A stretch of DNA of 53,936 nucleotides from Lachnospiraceae bacterium A4 (GCA_000403215.2 KE159533.1:115984-169919), one strand, 5' to 3'; shown: positions 8,441-16,700, counted from the stretch's first letter. Made by a program: numbers and translations. The notes: generated by a model from the letters alone, not told the origin.

Positions 8441-9366
8441 AATACTTCCCATACGCTGACGAAAACCAGAAGAAATTTATCGCAATGACCGCCCGGAATG
8501 CCGCAAACAGACTTTCCGACCGGTTCAGGTTCAAAATCTATGATGCCGGTCCTGAGAATTTCTACCTTTCTTTTTCGGGAGGGTTTGAGAGCTACCTGCT
8601 GTACTGGTTCATACGGCTCAGCGGCATGTTTGATGACGGTTATAAGATCCGTATTGTCTCCGTCGTAAACTCCATGTTTTACCCGCAGGTCATGCAGCGC
8701 ATCATGGAGTGCGCGGACACCGTGCTGTACCCGTCCATGACACTGCAGGATGTAAAGGACATTTACGGCATACCGTGCTTCAACAAACGGACTGATGGCA
8801 TGATACACCGATACCAGTCCGGGAGCAGGCGGCGTTACCTGATGAACAACATTTATGGCACGGACACAAAATATTTCAGGCTGAACAACACGGCGGGCAG
8901 TCTCCTGATGAATGGGAAGCTGCACAAGGTATCACCGTACTGCTGTGTCAAGACCAAGGAGGAACCGCTTAACCAATATGGTTTGGAACAGGGAAAACGC
9001 CCCATCATCGGGGTACGGAAGTCAAACAGCATGCTGCGGAACATAAGCTACCGGCAGTGCATGCAGAAATCGGGTGAATTCTGTCCGCTGTATGATTTCA
9101 CGGACCTGGAGTGCCTGTGTATGTATGACTGCTTTAATATCGAAAAGATATATCCATACACACGGGACTATTACCACCTTGAGCAGGTCGCTGACAGCGG
9201 GAAGTGCAGCCACCTGACAGGTACAGGCTGTCTCGGATGTCCTTATGCCGGGGAACATCTCTATAAGGAATTTCCCGACATGATGCCCGCGCAGAGACAG
9301 TATGCGATTAAATACTTCCATGAAAGCTATGATACCATAGGGTTTGACTATGCAAGGTATCTTTAA
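8437..9366 (+). CDS. PP-loop superfamily paralogue with altered PP-loop
   Basis: A 309-residue relative of the PP-loop protein at 5429. The phosphate loop reads SGGFES (47-52) instead of SGGKDS, so the usual Lys-Asp pair is replaced. The two proteins share a CCxxxKEEPLxQY-like segment (YCCVKTKEEPLNQY here, CCLEMKENPLIQY in the other) and a cysteine-rich C-terminus, here TGCLGCP. The fold is probably kept and the C-terminal cysteines may bind a metal, but pyrophosphatase-type chemistry may be lost or changed. It overlaps the HolA-like gene by four bases, so its expression is coupled to replication functions. It could act together with the intact paralogue as a heteromer; this is inference. Confidence 0.65.
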   Translation: MKYFPYADENQKKFIAMTARNAANRLSDRFRFKIYDAGPENFYLSFSGGFESYLLYWFIRLSGMFDDGYKIRIVSVVNSMFYPQVMQRIMECADTVLYPSMTLQDVKDIYGIPCFNKRTDGMIHRYQSGSRRRYLMNNIYGTDTKYFRLNNTAGSLLMNGKLHKVSPYCCVKTKEEPLNQYGLEQGKRPIIGVRKSNSMLRNISYRQCMQKSGEFCPLYDFTDLECLCMYDCFNIEKIYPYTRDYYHLEQVADSGKCSHLTGTGCLGCPYAGEHLYKEFPDMMPAQRQYAIKYFHESYDTIGFDYARYL

Positions 9367-9380
9367 CCGGAGGAAACATT

Positions 9381-9408
9381 TTGACATTATGGGACTGCGT
9401 GTTATAAT
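9381..9408 (+). promoter_or_regulatory. Consensus sigma-A promoter
   Basis: TTGACA (9381-9386), 16 bases, TATAAT (9403-9408): both boxes match the consensus. It gives the Rpn-like gene its own strong promoter and shows that the longer reading frame beginning at 9344 cannot be the start used from it. Confidence 0.8.
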
Positions 9409-9472
9409 GAAAGGGAAAGAAAACTTCCTTTCACCAGCCGCAGTTCGGAATACAGGGAGAGAACATTATTAC

Positions 9473-10570
9473 ATGGATAAACAAAGGAAACAGGCTGTTT
9501 CAGACATTGTGGAACTGCTGATAAAAGAACAGGACAATGAACGTATAAATGAATACGAGAACCAGCTTCTGGGAATGCTTGAAGAGCAGGACCGAAATGA
9601 GATTGCAGATGTACTGGCGGGCAGGAAGCTGCCGTCCCTGCTTTCAGATACCATAGCCAAGCGGATTTTCAGCGCGGATTCGCACAGGGAGCGTCTTGCA
9701 TACCTGCTAAAGAATGTATTGCAGGATGCCTCCATTGAAATTGAGGGCAGTTATGCGAATGAGGGATTCATGCAGTCAAAGGATTCCAAGAAGATTATTT
9801 TCGACGAGCCTGCCAAATTAAAGGACGGCAGGCATTCTGATACGGAATTCCAGATATCCCTGCAGGATTTTATCTTCAAAAGGGCAGAGCTGTATGCGTC
9901 TGACATGCTGATGCTTTCATACAGCGTGGAAGAGGGGCAGAGAAAATCTGGAATTTCATATTCAAATACGCCAGGCGTCCTGCTCGTAGTGCTGATGAAG
10001 AACAGTCCCAGGGAATTTAAGAAGTTCAACGAGACAAGTGAAAGGTACATACACAGGTTTACGAAAAGGACTGCTGATTCGGGCCTGTCGTTTGACTCCA
10101 TGATGACGATCGTGTTCGTGCAGCTTGACGAATGCCTGAAACAGTTCAGGGAAAACAGGAACGGTGAACATGACAATAACGGCAACAATCTTGATGAGCT
10201 GCAGGTTTTATTAAGCCTTATAGCTGACATTAATGATGAAAAGGTACTTGAATCCGCAAAGGATAAAAATTTCATGAAAGCCATCATTGCGGAGGTAAAA
10301 GAATTGTCTGAAAATAAGGAGGTAAGAGCCATGTTATTAGCAGAAAAATATGCGCAGGCCGACATGAATGCTGTGAGGAGCTATGAACGGAATGAAGGCA
10401 GGGAAGAAGGTATTGTAAAAGGCAGGGAAGAAGGCATAAAAGGAATGATCGAAACCTGTCAGGAGCTGGGCCTAAGCAGGAACCTGACCAGTGCCAAAGT
10501 CAGCAAGAAATACTTCCTCGACGGAATATATACAGAGGATTTAATGCAGAAATACTGGAAAGAAGCATAG
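9473..10570 (+). CDS. Rpn-family PD-(D/E)XK nuclease / transposase-like protein
   Basis: A 365-residue protein of the Rpn (recombination-promoting nuclease, formerly PD-(D/E)XK family transposase) type. Seen: a DTEFQIS acidic-x-Gln motif followed by FKRAELYASDML, which matches the family's E-x-Q ... RA-x-x-Y core at about residues 123-143. The C-terminus has the usual charged repeat (GREEGIVKGREEGIKG) and a small helical tail. The family cleaves DNA and promotes RecA-independent recombination in E. coli, as known from RpnA. ATG 9473 lies about 65 bases after a consensus promoter; GGGAG at 9454 is a weak, distant ribosome site. It is the only gene of the left part with its own consensus promoter and is probably an independent cargo gene. 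Leader 4 follows. Confidence 0.7.
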   Translation: MDKQRKQAVSDIVELLIKEQDNERINEYENQLLGMLEEQDRNEIADVLAGRKLPSLLSDTIAKRIFSADSHRERLAYLLKNVLQDASIEIEGSYANEGFMQSKDSKKIIFDEPAKLKDGRHSDTEFQISLQDFIFKRAELYASDMLMLSYSVEEGQRKSGISYSNTPGVLLVVLMKNSPREFKKFNETSERYIHRFTKRTADSGLSFDSMMTIVFVQLDECLKQFRENRNGEHDNNGNNLDELQVLLSLIADINDEKVLESAKDKNFMKAIIAEVKELSENKEVRAMLLAEKYAQADMNAVRSYERNEGREEGIVKGREEGIKGMIETCQELGLSRNLTSAKVSKKYFLDGIYTEDLMQKYWKEA

Positions 10571-10601
10571 GGGGATTATTTATACTTATTTTATAATCTC
10601 C

Positions 10602-10736
10602 TTGCATTAATGCACTTATTATGCTAATATGGCAAAGTTATCATTTTATGTCGGGATCTGAATCAGGCCGGGAAGCACATTTTAAGCAGTAAAATACTCA
10701 AGCAGTTTTTACAGTAAATGTAAAAGCTGCTTTTTT
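10602..10736 (+). promoter_or_regulatory. Leader copy 4
   Basis: TTGCAT (10602-10607), 17 bases, TAATAT (10625-10630) preceded by TATGC. TTTATGT lies at 10645-10651; the short hairpin is less clear here than in other copies. The terminator pairs AAGCAGTTTTTACA (10700-10713) with TGTAAAAGCTGCTT (10719-10732) and ends in T. It precedes the 65-residue gene at 10851; nothing else is seen in 10571-10850. Confidence 0.65.
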
Positions 10737-10850
10737 AAGCCAGAAATATTAAATGCAGCGGATAAAAATACCAGACGCATATAAATTAATATCACCATAT
10801 TCCGATAAATACATAACAGAATCATTCTGACATGAAAAGGGGGATAGGAT

Positions 10851-11048
10851 ATGCTGATCGCAGAACTATATGAACAGTCAGCCCACAGCCGGTACGAGGG
10901 ACATAATCATACTGACGGCCGGCACGAGGGACTTGCACTGGCGGCAGAGATCATAAAGAAGCATAGGGAAGGACTGACATCCTTACAGATAGCAATGGAC
11001 TGCAGCTGCAACATTAGCGATGTACAGACTATCGTCGAAAATTTATGA
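10851..11048 (+). CDS. Small helix-turn-helix-like protein, 65 residues
   Basis: A 65-residue protein with GGGGGATAGG upstream of its ATG. The first half is rich in His, Gly and Arg and contains GRHEGLALAAEIIKK, and the second half (REGLTSLQIAMDCSCNISDVQTIVENL region) reads like the helix-turn-helix tail at the end of Rpn-family proteins. It may be a free-standing regulator or the remnant of such a protein; its regular ribosome site and its own leader (copy 4) favour a working gene. It is bracketed by leaders 4 and 5 and so forms a one-gene unit. Confidence 0.5.
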   Translation: MLIAELYEQSAHSRYEGHNHTDGRHEGLALAAEIIKKHREGLTSLQIAMDCSCNISDVQTIVENL

Positions 11049-11098
11049 TTACAATACACAATTAATACAGAATTTTGATAGACAAGTCAATTATACGC

Positions 11099-11238
11099 TT
11101 GATTAAGTCTCCTGTTTATGCTACTTTAGTAACGTATCTTTTTAATCATATGTTTCTTTCCCTTTGGGAAAACGCAGGCCTTACAGGCCACGTAACCAGT
11201 GTTGATGCACGCATAGGTTTTTCTATGCGTGCTTTTTT
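11099..11238 (+). promoter_or_regulatory. Leader copy 5
   Basis: TTGATT (11099-11104), 17 bases, TACTTT (11122-11127) preceded by TATGC. CATATGT precedes hairpin TTTCCCtttGGGAAA (11157-11171). The terminator is a perfect ten-base stem GCACGCATAG (11207-11216)/CTATGCGTGC (11223-11232) with six T. It leads the OB/HD, delta-prime and DnaX operon. Confidence 0.7.
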
Positions 11239-11319
11239 GTTGCAGAAACAGCACAGCTAACCACATGACAAAGGAGGGAACAGATTCCAATGAATTTCAT
11301 GAAAAAGGAGGACACCAGA

Positions 11320-12303
11320 ATGCAGCTATTAGAATGCGGCAGGTACAAAAAGACCACATTTGCAAGGGATATCATCGGTGGAAAATACCATGATGACAAG
11401 TTTGCCGAAATTTTCTACCTTGAAAGCGTCACCTACAACTCAAACGACAGCGGCACGAAATGGCAGGACATTGTTCTGCGGGATGTGACAGGATGGATCA
11501 GGGGCAGAGTGTGGGCAGAAAACATCATCCCCGAATATGAAAGGTATACGGGCACCGTCGTCCTGGTACAGGGGCGGTATACTGTATATGCGGGAAAGCC
11601 TGACCTTACGATTGACAGGATGGAGGAGGCGGAATACTACGAAGTTTCTGATTATATCGAGACGATCAGCGGCGATTCCAAAAAACGGGCATTTGAATGG
11701 ATCTGTAAAATCATGTCGTATATTGAGGAGCCATACAGAAACCTGGCAGACGAACTCCTGCCGGCCGGGAGGATGGAGGAGATCGCCATGCTGCCTCTGA
11801 GCGTAAAGGGCGCTTTTTCATATATAGGCGGACTGCTTACGTACACTTCCGAAGCCGCGGCAAGAACATACTATGAACTGCGGGTAGCAAGCCTTGTGAA
11901 ATGCAACATTTCCATCGCGCTCACGGCAGCTCTGCTCAGCGGGCTTGCGTCAGCCAAAATGCTGGTAAGGCGTGGGATATTTTTTACAACAGATATCTGC
12001 CAGGGAATGGCAGGTGAGGATTTTTACACCCATAAGATGCTCCTTGACACACAGGCCTTCCACAAGATCAGCGGAAAGGGCAGGGCGGAACTTCTGCACA
12101 TATTCAGTGCCATTGCGTGCAGGGTACCGCCCGGAACCGTGGAGGCACAGCTTGTAAAATCGGCAGTAGAAAATACGCTTTTTATTGGCTCGTATAAAAA
12201 TGATTTTGCCGAATATGACAAAAAATATCCATACAGTATGAGCCAGGACATTTATTCAGCGTCACTTGACAGACGCATTTATAGGGTAAAAGAAAAAATT
12301 TGA
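11320..12303 (+). CDS. OB-fold plus degenerate HD protein, YhaM-like
   Basis: A 327-residue protein with the layout of the YhaM 3'-5' exonuclease family. Residues about 40-110 read as an OB-fold nucleic-acid domain (VLRDVTGWIRGRVW, then LVQGRYTVYAGKPDLTI). The second half follows the HD-domain pattern, but the expected metal ligands are missing: the usual H-x-G-G-L-L-x-H segment is SYIGGLLTYTSEA, and the HD pair position reads SGLASAKM. It is therefore likely to bind nucleic acid without hydrolysing it. ATG 11320 was chosen because AAAGGAGG sits eight bases upstream; ATG 11290 is possible. It is first in an operon with delta-prime- and DnaX-like genes (four-base overlap or short gap), so a role as a replication accessory, perhaps single-strand binding, is inferred. 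Confidence 0.6.
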   Translation: MQLLECGRYKKTTFARDIIGGKYHDDKFAEIFYLESVTYNSNDSGTKWQDIVLRDVTGWIRGRVWAENIIPEYERYTGTVVLVQGRYTVYAGKPDLTIDRMEEAEYYEVSDYIETISGDSKKRAFEWICKIMSYIEEPYRNLADELLPAGRMEEIAMLPLSVKGAFSYIGGLLTYTSEAAARTYYELRVASLVKCNISIALTAALLSGLASAKMLVRRGIFFTTDICQGMAGEDFYTHKMLLDTQAFHKISGKGRAELLHIFSAIACRVPPGTVEAQLVKSAVENTLFIGSYKNDFAEYDKKYPYSMSQDIYSASLDRRIYRVKEKI

Positions 12304-12320
12304 ACAGAAAGAGGTTAAAA

Positions 12321-13274
12321 ATGGAACTACTGATGAATAGAGTAACTGATTTACAGGTACGTGCAAGATGCAGTAACAAAGGTGTCAGCATGGTGCTTTT
12401 AGGGGAAAAAGGAATGGGAAAAAGGCAGATTTCCGAAAGGATTGCCGCTTCTGACCTGGGGATAGAACCCGTCAAACTTTCGTCCTGCCCCCTGTATACC
12501 CTGCTGGAGCCGGAATCCGGGATAATTACCGGCGACATGCTGGAGGATGCATTTGACAAAACCATATATAAATCAGACAGGCCGCACGTCGTTGTCATAG
12601 ACGACGCGGACAAAATGAGTGAGGCTGCACAGGACAGGCTGCTGAAGACACTGGAGGACGGTTCGGCACATTCAACCGTACTGCTGGTGTGCCATGAGAA
12701 ACCGGCAGACACAATTCTGAGCAGGTGCGGAATCCTGCGTTTCCCGGAAATTGACACGGATTCCATCAGGAATTTTTTTGGCGGGAACGTAAACGAGACC
12801 GCACTGATGGGATGCAAGGGAGCCCCGGGAAGGTATGTCAGACTTTCACAGGATGAAAAATATCTGAAAGAGACAGGAAACATCATAAAAGTGCTTTTAA
12901 CTGCGGAGGGAAAGAACGGGCTCCGTCATATCCTTGAAGCAGGGCACTGCCTGAAGGAAAAAGACAGTGACAGCATTGTCGAGACTTTTGACAGTTTTCA
13001 GACGGAATCGTTCTTTTTTGCATTGGCGGAGCTGTTCAAGGGCACGCTGATACAGAATGCCGGCGCAAATTCCAGATACCGCCTCGATTTTGGGGGCATA
13101 TCCAGGCTGTACATGGAGGAGGAGCTTCTGTTTCTGCTCCGAAAGAGCGCATCGCTTTCCGGGGCGTGCACTATAAAAGGGAGATACAATAAAAATGATT
13201 ATTTCGAATTTCTCATGGGATTAATCAATCCAGAGGCATTCATGGAAATGGAGGATTATTATGCTGTATGCTGA
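12321..13274 (+). CDS. DNA polymerase III delta-prime-like clamp-loader subunit (HolB-like)
   Basis: A 317-residue AAA+ protein. The Walker A region reads GEKGMGKR (28-35), keeping the Lys but with Arg where Ser/Thr is expected, as suits a delta-prime subunit that does not hydrolyse ATP. VVIDDADKMSEAAQDRLLKTLE (Walker B and its helix, about 91-112) is typical of the family, and the arginine-finger motif SRC is at 134-136. In known clamp loaders this subunit supplies the arginine finger to the neighbouring DnaX ATP site. ATG 12321 with AGAGG is preferred over ATG 12300. Its last 14 bases overlap the start of the DnaX-like gene, so the two are translationally coupled. Confidence 0.8.
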   Translation: MELLMNRVTDLQVRARCSNKGVSMVLLGEKGMGKRQISERIAASDLGIEPVKLSSCPLYTLLEPESGIITGDMLEDAFDKTIYKSDRPHVVVIDDADKMSEAAQDRLLKTLEDGSAHSTVLLVCHEKPADTILSRCGILRFPEIDTDSIRNFFGGNVNETALMGCKGAPGRYVRLSQDEKYLKETGNIIKVLLTAEGKNGLRHILEAGHCLKEKDSDSIVETFDSFQTESFFFALAELFKGTLIQNAGANSRYRLDFGGISRLYMEEELLFLLRKSASLSGACTIKGRYNKNDYFEFLMGLINPEAFMEMEDYYAVC

Positions 13275-15036
13275 TGAAAGACCACAGACATTTGATGACG
13301 TAAAGGAACAGGAATTTGTCATAAAAAATCTACAGTCGCAGGCAAAAAGGGGTGTATTCTTTAACAGCATCATACTCTGCGGCAAATACGGGACAGGCAA
13401 GACAACCGTCGCGCGGATCATTGCACGCGCGGCAAACTGCGAAAACAGGGATGAAAACGGGAACCCCTGCCTGAAATGTGCAAGCTGTAAGAGCATACTC
13501 GACAGGTCAGGGACGGATGTCATCGAGATAGATGGCGCAAGCAATAATGGTGTGGATGCAGCAAGGAAGCTGATGAAGGAGATCAACTACATACCCATGT
13601 CGAGATACAGGGTGATCATCATCGACGAATGCCACAGGATTTCACCCTCCGCATGGGACGCACTGCTAAAGACGCTTGAAGAACCGCCAGAGCATGTCAT
13701 GTTTATCCTATGTACGACAGATGAGACGGCACTTCCTGAAACAATACGCTCAAGAGCGCCGATATACCGTTTTGAGTCTATTTCCGCGGGCATGCTGGCA
13801 AGGCATGCCGGGGAGACAGCAAAAAAGCACGGAATAAAAATATCGGACAACGCGCTGAACCTCCTGGCGGCCTATGCCGACGGAAGCATGCGCAACGTCC
13901 TGTCCTTACTAGAGCAGATGTCGATGCAGAGCAAAAACATCACGGAAAGCGATGTGGAAATGCTGCTTGGCATCAACCATTATACATTTACCGTGGAATT
14001 TATTTCAGCCATGCTTTCGGGAGATTTAAGCCTGTGCATGGAACAGTTAAACAGCTTTGTTTCCGAAGGTAGGTCAATGCGTCTTTTCGCGAAAGACCTC
14101 ATGAGGACAGCCGTTGACATGGTACTGCTGAAAACGGGGATAACGCCCGACAACAGCAACATGGAATACATCCGTCTTTTAAAGGAGGAAACTACGGGAT
14201 ACGGCATGTCGCAGCTCAACAGCCTGGCAGAAGCGACAGCCGGGCTTGAAAAAGGAATGCGAAAAGAGTCGGACACCTATGCCATGTACGGGGGAATTAT
14301 AAGTATTGTGAGGAAACTTCATAAAGATTCCCCCTGTATGGACACGAAAAAGACCAGGGAAGTCATTCAGCCGGTAAAATCAGCTCAGACAGCGCAGAAA
14401 GAAACACCTGTCAGGGCAGTACAGGATACAACTCCCATTTCGGAGCCGGAACCAGACAGCATTGTTTTAAAACAGGCGGAAAACACGACTGACAGTCCTG
14501 TAGTAGAAAACAGGATAGACAGGAATATATATGTTCTGCCGGATCTCGAACAGGCACTCATGGATTTCCTGCCGGATTTAAAACGTGAACCGCAGGGAAG
14601 GTTTGATACAGAAAGTCTGGAAAATAATTGTCTTTCAGGAGACTGCAATTTACCTGATGACGCGGACCGTATGAAAACCAACGTCGGACTGACTGATGAA
14701 TCCATACAGTATGAGGATTACGGACGACAGTCGTTAAAGAACAGCCCTATGTCCGCTGACACTATGGAAAATACAATAGTTTCCGACATGATGGACAATG
14801 CATATGAAGACGATACAGGATTTACGGCAGATAATGTGGAAGACTCTGCTGGGCAGTCTGATGATCAGGATGATTTTGACAGGAGATGGGAAGCAGCAAG
14901 GCAGAACGGTGCCAAAAACTGCATTTCCCCATTGTCCCAGCCTGAAAATACGGTATCCGAGAAGAAATTTAATATCTTCGGACTCCCGTTTGGGTTAGGA
15001 GTCCCGGACATGGGCAGAAAACAGTCTTTTACGTAA
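13261..15036 (+). CDS. dnaX: DNA polymerase III gamma/tau-like subunit (DnaX)
   Basis: A 591-residue DnaX homologue, the ATP-driven motor of the clamp loader. Walker A is GKYGTGKT (41-48). The zinc site has the exact DnaX spacing C60-x9-C70-x2-C73-x2-C76. Walker B with DECH is at 122-125, and sensor 1 (FILCTTD) and SRA (164-166) follow. Domain III ends near residue 370, after which a long acidic, low-complexity tail of some 200 residues bears little resemblance to the polymerase-binding end of tau. ATG 13261 overlaps the HolB-like gene and has GGAGG at about 13250. The tail ends where another reading frame in -1 register stays open from 14973 to 15530, so a shifted, longer product is conceivable but unproven. 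Because it is carried with delta- and delta-prime-like genes, it is probably a second copy alongside the host's. Confidence 0.85.
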   Translation: MLYADERPQTFDDVKEQEFVIKNLQSQAKRGVFFNSIILCGKYGTGKTTVARIIARAANCENRDENGNPCLKCASCKSILDRSGTDVIEIDGASNNGVDAARKLMKEINYIPMSRYRVIIIDECHRISPSAWDALLKTLEEPPEHVMFILCTTDETALPETIRSRAPIYRFESISAGMLARHAGETAKKHGIKISDNALNLLAAYADGSMRNVLSLLEQMSMQSKNITESDVEMLLGINHYTFTVEFISAMLSGDLSLCMEQLNSFVSEGRSMRLFAKDLMRTAVDMVLLKTGITPDNSNMEYIRLLKEETTGYGMSQLNSLAEATAGLEKGMRKESDTYAMYGGIISIVRKLHKDSPCMDTKKTREVIQPVKSAQTAQKETPVRAVQDTTPISEPEPDSIVLKQAENTTDSPVVENRIDRNIYVLPDLEQALMDFLPDLKREPQGRFDTESLENNCLSGDCNLPDDADRMKTNVGLTDESIQYEDYGRQSLKNSPMSADTMENTIVSDMMDNAYEDDTGFTADNVEDSAGQSDDQDDFDRRWEAARQNGAKNCISPLSQPENTVSEKKFNIFGLPFGLGVPDMGRKQSFT

Positions 15037-15041
15037 GTCCT

Positions 15042-15530
15042 GTGCAGACGGGAGGGGAGGATCATGGAAATATTCCAGATGATGATACTGACAAACCTGA
15101 AACGGAACACAGGACGGAGAAACGAACTGCCAGTGCAATACACAGGGCGCTTGAGAAAATCATTAAAAATGTCAGCAGCTACCTGAAACATAATAAGGTA
15201 AATACTGACAATTCTGGAAGTGATTCTGATTATGATGAAGATGAACCAGAAGAAACAGGGGAACCTGTAGAATACATTGAAGAAGAGGAGGAATATGCAA
15301 AAGCAAAATGCTATGAGCTGACAAGGGAAGAACGCTGCCATTTAAAAGCCCAGAGGGAGATGGAACAGCTTGGCAGGAAGAGCGAGGCATTTTCGCAGTG
15401 TCTTTTATCCTGCGTTCAGACGCCAGTCCGCGACGGGATTGCCATATGCTGTCCAAACGTGCCTATATACAGGTTTGTAAAATCCTACACGGAGGATGCG
15501 CAGTACCTTTTCCCGGTCTATGAACCATAG
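15042..15530 (+). CDS. Acidic hypothetical protein downstream of dnaX
   Basis: A frame of 162 residues from GTG 15042 that I do not recognise. It contains an acidic low-complexity stretch (EEEEEY and neighbours), followed by a more ordered C-terminal third with several cysteines (CLLSCV, ICCPN). There is no ribosome binding site before GTG 15042; a strong GGAGGGGAGG at 15051-15060 instead serves ATG 15064 in another frame, which yields only 36 codons. The frame is also open upstream to 14973, overlapping the end of dnaX in the -1 register. It could be the natural C-terminus of the DnaX product reached by frameshift, a decayed dnaX end, or a separate gene with an unusual start. Confidence 0.4.
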   Translation: MQTGGEDHGNIPDDDTDKPETEHRTEKRTASAIHRALEKIIKNVSSYLKHNKVNTDNSGSDSDYDEDEPEETGEPVEYIEEEEEYAKAKCYELTREERCHLKAQREMEQLGRKSEAFSQCLLSCVQTPVRDGIAICCPNVPIYRFVKSYTEDAQYLFPVYEP

Positions 15531-15556
15531 CAGCGTATTTTAAGAGGAAAACAACA

Positions 15557-15608
15557 ACTTTACATACTGCCAGGGAAAATAAAATACAGTTCCCGGCAGC
15601 ATGTAAGG
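15557..15608 (+). other. Long imperfect hairpin in an intergenic region
   Basis: ACTTTACAT-CTGCC-GGGAA on the left pairs with TTCCC-GGCAG-ATGTAAGGT on the right around a loop of about 13 bases. There is no T run after it. It stands alone between the acidic gene and the Rpn-like gene; it may be an mRNA end protector, a weak terminator or a remnant of a small element. Besides this, 15531-15720 holds only the promoter-like sequence before 15721. Confidence 0.45.
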
Positions 15609-15720
15609 TGACACAGTATCAGTAGGCACTTCTATCTGTGAAAAGTTTTTATTTTTTTCACAGACGGATTGTGGTAAAATAAAAAGAGAGTTTCATTCAA
15701 AGGATAAGAAAGGTGAAAAA

Positions 15721-16614
15721 ATGTGTGAAATAGCATATCAGAACAAAGACATTACATCAAAGCTGTTTGCTGAGCGGTTTCAGGGTAAGTCACTGAAAGT
15801 ATATGGTCTGAACCTGCCACCGGTCAGACAGGCGTTACCGACGAATATCCCGCAGATTATGGCAAACGAACTGAAGATTGACAACGTGTTTCTTCTGGAA
15901 GACAATACAATTGCAGTCATTGATTATGAGAGTGATTATAAAAAAAGAAACAAGCACAAATATGTAAGATATGTCAATCATGTATCAGAACATTACGGCA
16001 GACAGTGGAAAAAAGACGTGATTGTCCGTATGATTGTAATATATACGGCGGATGTGGAGCGGTCAGAGACTTCCGACCTGCTGGATGCAGGCTGCCTGAA
16101 ACTGGAAACACAGTCTGTTTTTCTTTCAGAAATGAATTCGGAAGAAATTTCCAGGCGGCTTTACCAGAAAGTTGCAGACAGGATTCCGCTCAGCGAAGAG
16201 GAGCTTATGGAGTTTATCATTTTACCGCTGACATACAGGGGGAAGGATGAGAAGAACAAATCGATCGGACAGTCCGTGCACATGGCAAACCAGATGGAGG
16301 ACGAGGAACAGCGGGTTTTTGTCCTGTCCGGGATTGCGGTATTTGCAGATAAGGTGATCGAAGAAGAAAACATGGACATGATAAGGAGGTATCTGGGTAT
16401 GACAAAAGTAGGACAGTTATTTGAGGATGAAAAAATCCGCGCCGTAAAGGAGGCAACTGTAAAGGTAACGGAAAAAGTTACTAAAGAAGTTACAGAAAAA
16501 GCTGCAGAAAAGGCATTGAAACAGGGTTTTTCTGTTGAGGACATTGCGGAAATACTGAGCATGACAGAGGAAGAGGTTTTGGAAATTCAGGAAAAACTCT
16601 CCATGCCAGTCTGA
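15721..16614 (+). CDS. Rpn/PD-(D/E)XK-like protein with coiled and HTH-like tail
   Basis: A 297-residue protein common in Lachnospiraceae. Residues about 50-70 (DNVFLLEDNTIAVIDYESDY) give a D...E-x-S/Q-type nuclease core. A charged heptad-like stretch follows near the C-terminus (KEATVKVTEKVTKEVTEKA) and a short helix-turn-helix-like end with SVEDIAEILSMTEEEV. This is the layout of Rpn-family proteins, more remote than the gene at 9473. The upstream region has an extended -10 TGGTAAAAT at about 15673-15681 and an A/T-rich inverted repeat (about 15637-15664), so it is probably transcribed alone. A perfect terminator lies 50 bases after its stop. Whether it still cuts DNA cannot be told from the sequence. 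Confidence 0.6.
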   Translation: MCEIAYQNKDITSKLFAERFQGKSLKVYGLNLPPVRQALPTNIPQIMANELKIDNVFLLEDNTIAVIDYESDYKKRNKHKYVRYVNHVSEHYGRQWKKDVIVRMIVIYTADVERSETSDLLDAGCLKLETQSVFLSEMNSEEISRRLYQKVADRIPLSEEELMEFIILPLTYRGKDEKNKSIGQSVHMANQMEDEEQRVFVLSGIAVFADKVIEEENMDMIRRYLGMTKVGQLFEDEKIRAVKEATVKVTEKVTKEVTEKAAEKALKQGFSVEDIAEILSMTEEEVLEIQEKLSMPV

Positions 16615-16664
16615 TCGGCATAATGATGAAAATTTAATAAAAGAGGATCACTGACTGACAAAAT

Positions 16665-16700
16665 AGTGCAATAAAGCCCATAAACTTTATTGCACTGTTT
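16665..16700 (+). terminator. Intrinsic terminator after Rpn-like gene
   Basis: A perfect twelve-base stem AGTGCAATAAAG (16665-16676)/CTTTATTGCACT (16685-16696), followed by GTTTCTGTCT. Confidence 0.75.

Noticed and set aside
9344-9472. Upstream extension of the Rpn-like gene
   Set aside because: A consensus promoter at 9381-9408 lies within it, so its mRNA starts later.
15064-15174. 36-codon frame with a strong ribosome site after dnaX
   Set aside because: Very short and without recognisable features; noted only because its ribosome site is better than that of the overlapping 162-residue frame.
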